Positions 22,189 to 30,519 are shown, numbered from the stretch's first letter. The stretch: 34,614 nt of DNA from Nocardia vaccinii NBRC 15922 (GCF_001613305.1 NZ_BDCC01000031.1:1-34614), one strand, 5' to 3'. Notes: generated from the sequence alone by a model not told the origin. Made by a program: numbers and translations.

Positions 22189-23435
22189 ACGAGCCCGCCG
22201 GGAACGACGGTGGTCCCGAGTCCGTCGCATCGACCAGGGACCATCGTCGTTCGGCCGCATCCGCCGCCGCGCCGTCGACCGGTGAGCCTCCCGGCTCGGA
22301 CGACCAGGCCGCTACCGGGAGCGCCGAATCGGTTGCCGCCCAACGTCGCCCGCGCCAGGACTGGGTCCCCACCGGACATCCGCGGCTGACCTCGACCTCC
22401 GGCGTGGTGAGCGCCGGAGGGGCAGTGGGCGCGGGATCGGCAGGCACGCCGCGTCGCACGATCGACGTCGACCAATTGGCCGAGGCGCTGCGGCGCGGGG
22501 AACGCAGTGCTCTGGCTCGGTCGATCACCCTCGTCGAGTCCACCCGCGCCGACCATCGCGAGCTGGCGCAGCAACTGCTGCTGAAGGTCGGCTCCGAGGG
22601 CGCGGCGAAATCCAATCGGGTGGGGATCACCGGTGTTCCGGGTGTCGGCAAGTCGACGTTCATCGACGCGCTGGGCATGTACCTGATCGGGCAGGGCCAC
22701 CGGGTCGCGGTGCTGGCGGTGGACCCCTCCTCGACTCGCACGGGCGGGTCGATCCTCGGCGACAAGACCCGGATGGCGCGGCTGTCGACCGAACCCAACG
22801 CGTTCATCCGGCCCTCGCCCACCGCGGGCACCCTGGGCGGCGTGGCCAAGGCCACCCGAGAGACGATCGTCCTGCTCGAGGCCGCCGGATACGACGTGGT
22901 GCTGGTGGAGACCGTCGGGGTGGGACAGTCCGAGGTGACCGTCGCGAATATGGTCGACGTGTTCTGCTTCCTGACCCTGGCTCGCACCGGAGACCAGTTG
23001 CAGGGCATCAAGAAGGGCGTCCTGGAACTGGCCGATCTGGTCGCGGTCAACAAGGCCGACGGCAGGCACGAGGTCGAGGCGAAATCCGCCGCGCGCGAAC
23101 TGCAGGGCGCGATGCGTCTCATACATCCGCGCGAGTCGCTCTGGCGCCCACCGGTTCTCACTATGAGCGGACTCAACGGCACCGGTCTGGACACGTTCTG
23201 GGATACCGTCCTGAAACATCGGCAAACCCTCACCGAGGCAGGCGAATTCGCCGAGAGACGCCGCCGGCAACAGGTCGATTGGACCTGGACCATGGTCCGC
23301 GACCAGCTCATGCGCCGCCTGGCCGACAGCCCGGAGGTGAAAGCCATCCGCGCCGAGGTGGAGGATCACGTCCGCGACGGCTCGCTCACCCCGGCGCTGG
23401 CCGCCCAGGAGATCCTGCGCGCCTTCGACGGCTGA
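22185..23435 (+). CDS. meaB: MeaB/ArgK G-protein chaperone of methylmalonyl-CoA mutase, with long N-terminal extension
   Basis: The 416-residue protein contains the MeaB GTPase: P-loop GVPGVGKST (Lys156), AVDPSSTRTGGSILGDKTRM, ETVGVGQSEVTVANMVD (G3 and switch III), and NKAD (G4), then the C-terminal dimerisation arm. MeaB guards cobalamin loading and protects the mutase from inactivation. The core begins near residue 92 (TIDVDQLAEALRRGER), so an extra 90 residues rich in Ser, Ala, Gly and Pro precede it; the usual family length is about 320-340. The start is supported by the ATGA overlap with mutB. An internal GTG near residue 74 would shorten the extension. In M. tuberculosis, as I recall, mazEF-like genes lie between mutB and meaB; here they are directly joined. 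Confidence 0.95.
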   Translation: MNEPAGNDGGPESVASTRDHRRSAASAAAPSTGEPPGSDDQAATGSAESVAAQRRPRQDWVPTGHPRLTSTSGVVSAGGAVGAGSAGTPRRTIDVDQLAEALRRGERSALARSITLVESTRADHRELAQQLLLKVGSEGAAKSNRVGITGVPGVGKSTFIDALGMYLIGQGHRVAVLAVDPSSTRTGGSILGDKTRMARLSTEPNAFIRPSPTAGTLGGVAKATRETIVLLEAAGYDVVLVETVGVGQSEVTVANMVDVFCFLTLARTGDQLQGIKKGVLELADLVAVNKADGRHEVEAKSAARELQGAMRLIHPRESLWRPPVLTMSGLNGTGLDTFWDTVLKHRQTLTEAGEFAERRRRQQVDWTWTMVRDQLMRRLADSPEVKAIRAEVEDHVRDGSLTPALAAQEILRAFDG

Positions 23436-23447
23436 AATCCGTTCAGC
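23431..23447. terminator. Weak dyad in the meaB/amidohydrolase convergent gap
   Basis: GCTGAA (23431-23436) and TTCAGC (23442-23447) form a 6-bp stem with a 5-nt loop across the meaB stop. It could help end transcription from both sides, but the stem is short. Confidence 0.25.
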
Positions 23448-23475
23448 GGGAAGACCGTCGAGGCTCGGGCGCAGT

Positions 23476-24375
23476 TCAGCGGTCCGGGAGCGGCTCCAAC
23501 CCGAACAGTCGCGCGGCATTCGCGTAACAGGCATTGCGCAGCCAGGCGTCGCCGAGGTCGAGGCGGTCCAGCGCGTAGAGGGCGTGCGCGTAGGGGTACG
23601 GGATATTCGGAAAATCGCTGCCGAACAGGATGCGGTCGCCCAGGGCGAGTAGGCGGGTGCGTTCGGTCTCGGGGAAGGGGTCCTGCGAGTCGAAGAAGTC
23701 GGTGAAGTTCATCGTGGTGTCCAGATGAATCCGCGGATACCGCTCCGCGATATCGAGGAATTCGGTGTAGTCGGGCGCACCCATGTGGGCGATGATCAGC
23801 CGCAGGTCCGGGAAGCGCCGCAGCAGTTCGGTGATCGGGCCGGGCCCGGTGAACCGGCCGGGGGCGGGACCGGACCCGCAGTGGACGAGTACCGGAACCC
23901 GGGCCGCGGACAGCGCATCCCACACCGGTGCGAGCAGCGGATCGACCGGGGAGAAATCGCCGACCTGGATGTGCACCTTGAAGATTCGTGCCCCGGATTC
24001 GACGGCGGCGGTGACATATCGGCCCGCGTCCGGTTCGGGGAAGAACGTCGCGGTGTGCAGACAGTCCGGGGTGCGGGCGGCGAACTCGGCCGACCACGCG
24101 TTGAGCCAGGCGGCCATCTCCGGCTTGTGCGGATAGACCAGCGAGGTGAACGCGCGAACACCGAACTCGCGCAACGTCTTCAACCGGACCTGCTCCTCGT
24201 CGCGGTAGGCGATCGGCCACGGCCGCCCGGTGAGCGGGCCGGCCGAATCGAAGTACGCCCACACCTTGCGCAAGACCGGCTCGGGCATGAAATGCGTATG
24301 CACATCGATGATTCCGGGCAGGCCGAGCCGCTGCTGGAAGCCGTGGACGTAGCTCAGGTTCTCATCTGCGGTCAT
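23476..24375 (-). CDS. Amidohydrolase (PF04909-like TIM-barrel metal hydrolase)
   Basis: The 299-residue protein has DVHTHFMP (His26 and His28), FKVHIQVGDF, VLVHCGSG, LIIAHMGAP and the late FGSDFPNIPY. This is the pattern of amidohydrolase_2 proteins, which hydrolyse or decarboxylate small carboxylated rings or amides with a divalent metal. The substrate is not predictable. ATG 24375 overlaps the stop of the nucleoside hydrolase gene (ATGA), so the two are co-translated. The pairing suggests shared use in nucleoside or base breakdown, which is inference. Confidence 0.85.
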   Translation of the reverse strand: MTADENLSYVHGFQQRLGLPGIIDVHTHFMPEPVLRKVWAYFDSAGPLTGRPWPIAYRDEEQVRLKTLREFGVRAFTSLVYPHKPEMAAWLNAWSAEFAARTPDCLHTATFFPEPDAGRYVTAAVESGARIFKVHIQVGDFSPVDPLLAPVWDALSAARVPVLVHCGSGPAPGRFTGPGPITELLRRFPDLRLIIAHMGAPDYTEFLDIAERYPRIHLDTTMNFTDFFDSQDPFPETERTRLLALGDRILFGSDFPNIPYPYAHALYALDRLDLGDAWLRNACYANAARLFGLEPLPDR

Positions 24376-25406
24376 GCCGGATACACCGTGCGGGCGAAAT
24401 CTCCGACCCGCTCGATCAACCGGTCGAAGAAGACCGCCGGATCGGTGTCGATGACGATGTCCGCATTGGGTTTGCGGCCCCACATCCCGGCCCAGTCGGC
24501 GACGGTGGCTCCCCGGGTGATCGTGCCGCCCAGTTCGACGTCGACAGTGGCCGCGCGGGTGCGGGCCAGGCCGGGGTCCAGCGCCACCGCCGCCGCGAAC
24601 GGATCGTGCATATGCGCGAGATACCCCTGTCCGTAATGACGGTGGAATTCGAAATAGAACCGGACCGCGTCGGTCAGGAACCGCACGATGGGATTACTCG
24701 CCTTCGACCGCGTGCCGGGCGTATCGGTCTCGGAGATCTCTTGCGCCGGCACGCTTTCCGCTCGATCGGCCAGTCGATTGAGATGTTCCGGGAACATCTC
24801 GATGGTTTCGGTGATGTCCAGGCCGCAGATGAGCGGCCGCCGGTCGGGTGGTGCGGCGGAGAAGGCGGCGAAGACCTCCTGCCACGCCTCCGGGTCCACG
24901 TGCACGTTCCACTCGTTGGTGGGTGTGGTGTTGCCCGGATGGTTGAAGGCGCCGCCCATCACCACCAACCGGCCGAGTAGTCGCGGCAATCGAGGCTCGA
25001 TCCGCAGCGCGAGTGCGAGATTGGTGAGCGGCCCGGTGCACAGCCCGACGATCTCCCCGGGATGCTCGCGCACCAGATCCACCCACATCTGTGTCGCGGA
25101 CCGAGTCGAGAGCCGTCGCGGCGGGAGCGGGAATTCGACATAGCCGACACCCTGGGGGCCGTGTGTGTCCTCCGTGGTGCGCAGCGGGATCGCCAGGGGA
25201 GTGTCGGCGCCGAGTGTCACCTCGATATCGGGCGCCCGGCACAGCTCCAGCAATGCCAGATTGTTCGTGGCCACCTGCGGGGCGGAGACGTTGCCGGCCG
25301 TCGAGGCGATGCCCAGCAGTTCGGCCTCCGGGCTGGCGAGCACATAGAGCAGTCCGAGGGAATCGTCGATGCCGGTGTCGACGTCCATGATGATCTTCTG
25401 CCGCAC
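24372..25406 (-). CDS. Inosine/uridine-preferring nucleoside hydrolase family protein
   Basis: The 344-residue protein begins with the calcium-binding motif DVDTGIDD (8-15), followed by GNVSAPQVATNN, VVMGGAFNHPGN, EWNVHVDPEA and the late HMHDPFAAAVAL. These are the family signatures of nucleoside N-ribohydrolases, which split nucleosides into base and ribose. The GTG at 25406 is used as start, with AGGA upstream or a leaderless start; an ATG lies six codons later. It is the first gene of a pair with the amidohydrolase. Base specificity cannot be read. Confidence 0.88.
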   Translation of the reverse strand: MRQKIIMDVDTGIDDSLGLLYVLASPEAELLGIASTAGNVSAPQVATNNLALLELCRAPDIEVTLGADTPLAIPLRTTEDTHGPQGVGYVEFPLPPRRLSTRSATQMWVDLVREHPGEIVGLCTGPLTNLALALRIEPRLPRLLGRLVVMGGAFNHPGNTTPTNEWNVHVDPEAWQEVFAAFSAAPPDRRPLICGLDITETIEMFPEHLNRLADRAESVPAQEISETDTPGTRSKASNPIVRFLTDAVRFYFEFHRHYGQGYLAHMHDPFAAAVALDPGLARTRAATVDVELGGTITRGATVADWAGMWGRKPNADIVIDTDPAVFFDRLIERVGDFARTVYPA

Positions 25407-25419
25407 CGCTGCAATCCTA
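25407..25419 (-). promoter_or_regulatory. Candidate -10 element for the nucleoside hydrolase operon
   Basis: On the minus strand TAGGAT (25419-25414) is followed by 7 nt and then the GTG start at 25406, the same geometry as at nfeD. This would allow a leaderless transcript. The A of TAGGAT also belongs to a possible Shine-Dalgarno (AGGA), so the two readings compete. Confidence 0.3.
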
Positions 25420-25466
25420 TCGGTGCGGCCCGGCGTGGTTGCCGGGGGTGAGCTCTGGCCGCATCG

Positions 25467-25491
25467 GGCGGACCCCGGTCCGGGATCCGCC
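25467..25491 (-). terminator. Hairpin terminator after the flavin monooxygenase gene
   Basis: Read on the minus strand, GGCGGATCCC pairs with GGGGTCCGCC apart from one T-G wobble, with loop GGACC. It starts 12 nt past the monooxygenase stop and separates it from the nucleoside hydrolase pair. Confidence 0.65.
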
Positions 25492-25503
25492 TGCTCGCGA
25501 CGG

Positions 25504-26715
25504 TCAGTACACCGGCAACTCGTAGTCCTCGGTCTTGCCGAAGAACATCTTCATCATGACGGGCCGCATCACCCGCGACATCATCACCCGATTCGCGGTG
25601 CGCCGCATGGCCGTGCCGAATCGGTTGTGCGACAACATCATATCGATGCCGCCGCCCGGCAGCTGCTTCGCCTCGTCCAGGAACGGGGTCACCGCCCGCT
25701 CGTATCGGGCCAGTGCGCCGAGCAGATCGTCCGGGGCGGCGGCGATCTCACCCGCGAGCACGTACGCACCCACGATCGCCATCGCGGTGCCCATCCCCGT
25801 CATCGGGGAGCCGCAGTATCCAGCGTCGCCGAGCAGGGTGACGCGCCCGGCGTTGAGCGTGGGCATATCGATGCGGGCCAATTCGTCGAAGTAGAAATCC
25901 TCGGCGATGGCCATACCGGCGAGGATGGCGGGCGCGTGCCAGCCGTCACCCGCCAGATGGTCGTGAATGAGCCGGTGCTGTGCGTCGAGATCGCCGCGCA
26001 GGGCCGGATCGCGATCGGTGAGCACGGTGAGGATGGCCTTGGCGGTATCGGGATCGCCATCGGGCCGCAGGCCCACCGCGGCACCGGGAATCAGCTGCAT
26101 GGTGAACCATCCGGGTCGCACATCCGGCGGAGTCGGGATCGTGAAGAAGGACATGTAGCCGCCCAGATAGGTGCTGAACCGCTCCTCGGGCCCGAAAGCC
26201 AGCCTCCGGGTGGCGGAGTGCACGCCGTCCGCGCCGATGACGAGGTCGAAACGTTCGGTCCGCCCGGAGGCGAAGGTCACCTCGGCGCCGGAATCGTCCT
26301 GGTCCAGCGCGGTGATCCAGTCGCCGTACCGGTAGTCCAGATCTCCGCCGGCGCCGGTGAGTTCGTCCAGCAGCACCTGATTGAGATCGCCGCGGGTGAT
26401 CTCGATCTCGGCCACCGGGCCCTTGCCGTCGAAGAACTCCATCGACATGTTCGCGTAGGTGCGTCCGCGCGGGTCGACGTAGGACATGCCGAGTTCCCGG
26501 AGCTGGTACTTGCCGATGCCGGGCATGAGTCCCATTCGCTCGGCGGCCGCGCGGCTGGGGCCGCGCAGATCCACCGCCTGCCCACCGGGCCGGGGAGATG
26601 TGGCCCGCTCGATGACGGTGACCCCGATTCCGGCTCGAAGTAGTTGCAGCGCAACGGCATTGCCGGCGATGCCGCCACCGGAGACGAGGATTCGCGGGGA
26701 GTGGGTGGTGCCCAT
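25504..26715 (-). CDS. FAD-dependent aromatic-type monooxygenase (PHBH/TetX-like)
   Basis: The 403-residue protein has the three class A flavoprotein monooxygenase signatures: GGGIAG (13-18) with VTVIER for FAD, the DG motif GADGVHSATRR, and the GD motif LLGDAGYCGSPMTGMGTAMA. It uses NAD(P)H and O2 to hydroxylate an aromatic or polyketide-like compound; TetX- and Rox-type antibiotic inactivation is possible but not shown. No membrane segment is seen. I chose ATG 26715 because CAGGA lies about 9 nt upstream; the ATG at 26724 abuts that sequence. It is transcribed away from a TetR gene across a clear operator region and is probably its target. Confidence 0.88.
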   Translation of the reverse strand: MGTTHSPRILVSGGGIAGNAVALQLLRAGIGVTVIERATSPRPGGQAVDLRGPSRAAAERMGLMPGIGKYQLRELGMSYVDPRGRTYANMSMEFFDGKGPVAEIEITRGDLNQVLLDELTGAGGDLDYRYGDWITALDQDDSGAEVTFASGRTERFDLVIGADGVHSATRRLAFGPEERFSTYLGGYMSFFTIPTPPDVRPGWFTMQLIPGAAVGLRPDGDPDTAKAILTVLTDRDPALRGDLDAQHRLIHDHLAGDGWHAPAILAGMAIAEDFYFDELARIDMPTLNAGRVTLLGDAGYCGSPMTGMGTAMAIVGAYVLAGEIAAAPDDLLGALARYERAVTPFLDEAKQLPGGGIDMMLSHNRFGTAMRRTANRVMMSRVMRPVMMKMFFGKTEDYELPVY

Positions 26716-26741
26716 GATGTGCATTCCTGTCGTGTAGATCG

Positions 26742-26804
26742 AACGTCTTAGACAAATGTCCCACACGATTGACACATCTGTCTAGAACAAATGTCTAAGA
26801 CGTT
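26742..26804. promoter_or_regulatory. TetR operator region between the monooxygenase and its regulator
   Basis: AACGTCTTAGACA (26742-26754) and TGTCTAAGACGTT (26792-26804) are perfect inverted copies. Each continues into a half-palindrome: TTAGACAAATGTC on the left and GAACAAATGTCTAAG on the right. A third related element, GACA-CATC-TGTC, lies at 26771-26782. The shared core is TAGACA-N2-TGT. Two or three dimers of the divergent TetR protein could bind here and control both genes. Confidence 0.8.
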
Positions 26805-26817
26805 GTAACCTGGGAGT

Positions 26818-27399
26818 ATGGGCAATCGAGAGGATCTGCTGGCGGCGGCGAAGAAGGTGATCCTGGAACGCGGGCTTGCCAAGGTCACCGCGCGCGACAT
26901 CGCCGGGGCAGCCGGGGTCAGCCTGGCGGCGATCGGCTACCACTTCGGCTCGAAGGATCGGTTGATCTCCGAGGCCATCACCATGTCCGTCGGCAGCGAG
27001 ATCGGCGACGGCATGGATGAGGTGATCCGTGACGCGGGGGAGGGGCGCTCGCTGCCCGAATCGTTCGCGGCCACTCTGGACGGCCTGGTCGACGTGGCGT
27101 TCCGGTATCGGGAGCAGTTGCTGCTGAGCCTGGAGAACGGTATGCGGATCGCCCGCTCGGCCGACTCCCGGACATTTCTGTCCGAGGCGACCGCAGAGGC
27201 GTACACAGAACTGGCAGCACTGCTTCGCGAGGTCTATCCGGATCTGTCCGGCAAGCAGGCGCGAGCGGTCGCGAAGCTGTATTTCGTGCTGTTCCAGGGC
27301 ATCGCGATCCTGACGCTGCTCGGGCCGGAGGGTGAGATACTGCTCGGCGACGACCTCGAGGTCGCGCTGTCGGCATTGCGGGGAGGAGCCGCCGAGTAG
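26818..27399 (+). CDS. TetR-family regulator of the flavin monooxygenase
   Basis: The 193-residue protein has an N-terminal TetR helix-turn-helix (AAKKVILERGLAKVTARDIA, AGVSLAAIGYHFGSKDRLI) and a helical ligand domain. ATG 26818 follows GGGAG by 2-3 nt. Its control of the divergent monooxygenase and of itself is inferred from the operator repeats between the two genes. The inducer is probably the monooxygenase substrate or a related compound. Confidence 0.88.
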   Translation: MGNREDLLAAAKKVILERGLAKVTARDIAGAAGVSLAAIGYHFGSKDRLISEAITMSVGSEIGDGMDEVIRDAGEGRSLPESFAATLDGLVDVAFRYREQLLLSLENGMRIARSADSRTFLSEATAEAYTELAALLREVYPDLSGKQARAVAKLYFVLFQGIAILTLLGPEGEILLGDDLEVALSALRGGAAE

Positions 27400-27443
27400 T
27401 CTCGGCCGGACGGGATGCGGAGATCGAGCGGAGAGGCGGATTC

Positions 27444-28193
27444 GTGGCGGGACGGATTGTCGCGGGTGGCTGGTTGCGTGAATTGCGTGCGGCGCCGCAG
27501 GCGCGCACGGTGCTGGTGTGTTTCCCGCCCGGTGGCGGCTCGGCCAGCGCCTATCGCGCCTTGGCGCAACAATTACGCCCCGACACAGCGGTTTTCGCGG
27601 TGCAGTATCCCGGCCGTCAGGATCGTCTGGATGAGCCGCTGATCACCGATTTGCGGGTGCTCGCGGACCGGATCTTTCCGGAACTGGCCGTGGGCCTGCC
27701 GCGGTTGGCGCTGTTCGGTCACAGTATGGGCGCGACGGTGGCCTTCGAGACCGCGCGCCGATTGGAAAACGCTGGGCAGCAGCTGATCCGGCTGTTCGTC
27801 TCGGGCCGCATCGCACCGGACGCGCACTATGCCGGTGCGATCCACCAGGCTCCGGACGAGGACGTGATCGCCGAGCTGGAGCGGCTGGCCAATGATCCTG
27901 CCTCCGTGGCGATTCTGCGATCGGAGCCGAGTCTGGCGGAGTTGGTGCTGCCCGCGGTCCGTGGCGATTACCGGGCCGTCGAGACGTATCGATTCGAGCC
28001 GGGGCCCGCGCTGCGGTGCGATATCTCGGCGCTGCTCGGCGATGCGGACCCGACGGTGACCGCCGAGCAGGCGGGGGAGTGGCAGCGGCACACCGCCGGC
28101 GTGTTCGAGCTGGCCACCTTCCCGGGCCGGCACTTCTATCTCGATGAGAAGGTCTCCGCGGTAGCGGGATTCGTCAATGAACGCTCGGCTTGA
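27444..28193 (+). CDS. Type II thioesterase (alpha/beta hydrolase)
   Basis: The 249-residue protein has VCFPPGGGSASAYRALA, FAVQYPGRQDRL, the nucleophile motif GHSMG (Ser94), an acid in LLGDADP (Asp200 or Asp202) and FPGRHFYL (His230). This is the family of external editing thioesterases that remove wrong acyl groups from NRPS and PKS carrier proteins; mycobacterial TesA is a relative. No NRPS, PKS or carrier-protein gene lies in the window, so it would act on a distant assembly line. GTG 27444 has GGAGAGG upstream. It lies 44 nt after the TetR gene on the same strand and may be co-transcribed. Its 3' end overlaps the opposing DUF2784 gene by 20 bp. Confidence 0.88.
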   Translation: MAGRIVAGGWLRELRAAPQARTVLVCFPPGGGSASAYRALAQQLRPDTAVFAVQYPGRQDRLDEPLITDLRVLADRIFPELAVGLPRLALFGHSMGATVAFETARRLENAGQQLIRLFVSGRIAPDAHYAGAIHQAPDEDVIAELERLANDPASVAILRSEPSLAELVLPAVRGDYRAVETYRFEPGPALRCDISALLGDADPTVTAEQAGEWQRHTAGVFELATFPGRHFYLDEKVSAVAGFVNERSA

Positions 28194-28578
28194 GCGCGCG
28201 GTGGTGGCGGGGTATCCAGAGATATCCCGCCCACGAGATCGCGACCGCGATCACGACCAGGATGCGCACGAGATCCAATGCGCCGCGCGGATAGAACACG
28301 CCGGTGATGTAGTGATCGATGAACCCGCTCGGCGGTAGCGGGGCCTCGCCGACTTGTGTGCGCGCCCAGTTCTCCAGATGGGTCAGCGGGCAGGTCAGGT
28401 TGAACAGTACCGTGCCGAATCCCCACCCGAACGCGGCCAGATGGGTCCAGATCGTCCATCGCCACTGCCATGCGAGGTAGCCGCCGATCACCACATAGAC
28501 GACGAACAGGAAGTGCACCACCGCGGTGGCGTCGGCCAGCAGACGGTACATCATGTATCCAGAGTAGGCGTGGGTCAC
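28174..28578 (-). CDS. DUF2784 family membrane protein
   Basis: The 134-residue protein has about four membrane helices (LLADATAVVHFLFVVYVVIG, LAAFGWGFGTVLFN, then ILVVIAVAISWAGYLWI near the end) and the conserved CPLTHLEN segment. This matches DUF2784, a small membrane family of unknown role. The GTG at 28578 has GGGAGG about 4-5 nt upstream; ATG 28554, eight codons later, lacks one. It is convergent with and overlaps the thioesterase gene. Confidence 0.8.
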   Translation of the reverse strand: MTHAYSGYMMYRLLADATAVVHFLFVVYVVIGGYLAWQWRWTIWTHLAAFGWGFGTVLFNLTCPLTHLENWARTQVGEAPLPPSGFIDHYITGVFYPRGALDLVRILVVIAVAISWAGYLWIPRHHRALKPSVH

Positions 28579-28772
28579 GGTCCCTCCCGCTGCGTGTGAT
28601 CGTATTGATGCGGTCGCATCCGCTGTCGTGCTGCCCGGTGAAGCCGTTCGTGAAACGAGATGCCCGGTTTGCGCCGGGGTTCGCCAGGGCGCTGAATTCC
28701 CGTGCGGCAGTCCGGATTCCGCCGGATCTCTGGTGGGTTCCAGTCCCGATGACACTTCTGGAATATCCATAC

Positions 28773-28793
28773 TGTCATATGCGCATTAAGACA
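28773..28793. promoter_or_regulatory. Candidate operator dyad upstream of the DUF2784 gene
   Basis: TGTC (28773-28776) and GACA (28790-28793) flank the perfect palindrome ATGCGCAT (28779-28786) in an AT-rich patch. The dyad is one base off perfect symmetry. No regulator is adjacent, so the call rests on symmetry alone. Confidence 0.25.
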
Positions 28794-28855
28794 TGTAAAT
28801 TCAGCAGGTCGGACACGAGAACAACCCGCGGCGATGCCGCATCGAGGGAGAGCGG

Positions 28856-30319
28856 TTACCAGTTGGACGGTTCGAAATCTTTGAGGAAGCAGCCGTGCAG
28901 ATCTTCGCCGTTCTCGCCGCGGACGATCGGGTCGTAGACCCGGGCCGCGCCGTCGACCAGGTCCAGCGGGGCGTGGAAACCCTCTTCGGCCAGGCGGATC
29001 TTGGTGTAGTGCGGGCGTTCGTCGGTGATCCAACCGGTGTCCACGGCGGTCATGAGGATGCCGTCGGCCTCGAGCATCTCCGCGGCGCTGGTGCGGGTCA
29101 GCATGTTCAGTGCGGCCTTGGCCATATTGGTGTGCGGATGGCCGGGGCCCTTGTATCCGCGGCCGAAGACGCCCTCCATCGCGGAGACGTTCACGACGTA
29201 CTTGCGCCGGGCCGCGGCGGCGGCCATCGTCGGACGCAGCCGAGAGATCAGGATGAACGGCGCGACGGAATTGCACAGCTGCACCTCGAGCAGCTCGGTG
29301 GCATCGACCTCCGCCACGGTCTGCACCCAGCTGTTGGTGTGCGCGAGATCGGGCACCAGGCCCCCGGCGTCGATGGCCAGACCGCGCGAAATGCGTTCGG
29401 GAGTGGCGGATCCCGCGACGAGCGCCAATTCGGTCACCTCGGCGGCGGTGAGTGCGGGGGCCAGTGAGGCGGTCAGTGCGGTGGGATGCGCCTGCATGGT
29501 CTTGCCGAAGCTGACGGTGTCGGGGAGCTCGCCCACGGGCAGCGGATCGCTCTCGGCCTCGACCAGAGCGCCGTACGCACCGGCCGAGCGACGCACGGTC
29601 TGCGCGGCATTGTTGATCAGGATATCCAGCGGGCCTTGTGCGGCGACGTCCTCGGTGAGCGCGACGACCTGGGCCGGATCGCGCAGGTCGATGCCGATCA
29701 CCCGCAGGCGGTGAATCCAGTCGCCGCTGTCGGGCTGGGCCTTGAATCGGCGGATGGCGTCGTTGGGGAAGCGGGTGGTGATGGTGGTGTGCGCGCCGTC
29801 GCGCAGCAGCCGCAGCGCGATGTACATGCCGATCTTGGCGCGTCCGCCGGTGAGTAGGGCGCGGCGGCCGCGCAGATCGGTGCGCGCGTCGCGTTTGGCG
29901 TGGCCGCGGGCGGCGCAGTCCGGGCACAGTTGGTGGTAGAAGGCGTCCACCCGGGTGTAGCGCTGTTTGCAGATGTAGCAGGGGCGCGGTTTGAGCAGCG
30001 TTCCGGCCGAGGCGCCCGAAGCGGTGGAGGTCAACGGGATTCCGGCGGTCTCGTCGTCGATCCGGTGGAGTGAGCCGGTGGCGGTGGCGTGCACGACAGC
30101 ACGGTCGTTCGCCGCGACCGCGTCTCGGGCGGCGATGCGGCGGCGGCGTTTGAGCATCTTGAACATGTGCCCGACCGCGCGTTGGACGCGCACCGAGTCG
30201 GGGTGCTCCTTGTCCAGATCGCCCACCTGATCGAGAACCCGCAGGCAGATGGCGAGTTCTTCGGGATCGATGGCGACCTGCGGCGCGGCGGTATCGGTCG
30301 TCGAGTCGTGATCGGCCAT
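28856..30319 (-). CDS. Zinc-knuckle short-chain dehydrogenase-like protein with atypical active site
   Basis: The 487-residue protein has an N-terminal part of about 110 residues, a Cys4 zinc knuckle (C114-x2-C117 and C132-x2-C135), and an SDR domain with TGGRAKIG (157-164), DILINNAAQ and NVSAMEG (Ser379). Where SDRs have YxxxK it reads TNMAK, with Lys401 present but Thr397 in place of the catalytic Tyr. Tyr389 in GRGYKGPG is a possible stand-in. It is nearly twice the usual SDR length. The family looks conserved in this odd form as far as I recall, so this is probably a distinct subfamily and not a damaged gene. Substrate unknown. ATG 30319 faces the acyl-CoA dehydrogenase gene. Confidence 0.85.
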   Translation of the reverse strand: MADHDSTTDTAAPQVAIDPEELAICLRVLDQVGDLDKEHPDSVRVQRAVGHMFKMLKRRRRIAARDAVAANDRAVVHATATGSLHRIDDETAGIPLTSTASGASAGTLLKPRPCYICKQRYTRVDAFYHQLCPDCAARGHAKRDARTDLRGRRALLTGGRAKIGMYIALRLLRDGAHTTITTRFPNDAIRRFKAQPDSGDWIHRLRVIGIDLRDPAQVVALTEDVAAQGPLDILINNAAQTVRRSAGAYGALVEAESDPLPVGELPDTVSFGKTMQAHPTALTASLAPALTAAEVTELALVAGSATPERISRGLAIDAGGLVPDLAHTNSWVQTVAEVDATELLEVQLCNSVAPFILISRLRPTMAAAAARRKYVVNVSAMEGVFGRGYKGPGHPHTNMAKAALNMLTRTSAAEMLEADGILMTAVDTGWITDERPHYTKIRLAEEGFHAPLDLVDGAARVYDPIVRGENGEDLHGCFLKDFEPSNW

Positions 30320-30427
30320 CGCGGTGCGGGTGGTTCCTTCGTGCGTGCGGTCTCGGACCGGATCATTGTCGCATCAGCGCAGGTGTGCACCCGCACACGG
30401 CTGCCGTGCCGGAGTCCGCCCCGGTTG

Positions 30428-30519
30428 TTGACATAACGCCAACAGTGGTCCACGCTGGTGCCCGTGGTCGGCGGGTTGCCGACCCGAACGTGCGTCCGGC
30501 AGGTGAGAGGGCCGGACGC
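30428..30519 (+). promoter_or_regulatory. Promoter and hairpin leader of the acyl-CoA dehydrogenase operon
   Basis: TTGACA at 30428-30433 is a perfect -35 sequence, but no good -10 follows at 16-18 bp. GTGG-T-CCAC (30445-30453) is a short dyad that could be an operator for the TetR encoded in the operon. Two perfect hairpins follow: GGTCGGC/GCCGACC (30466-30484, 5-nt loop) and GCGTCCGGC/GCCGGACGC (30492-30519, loop AGGTGAGAGG). The second loop carries a Shine-Dalgarno-like sequence. Confidence 0.4.
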
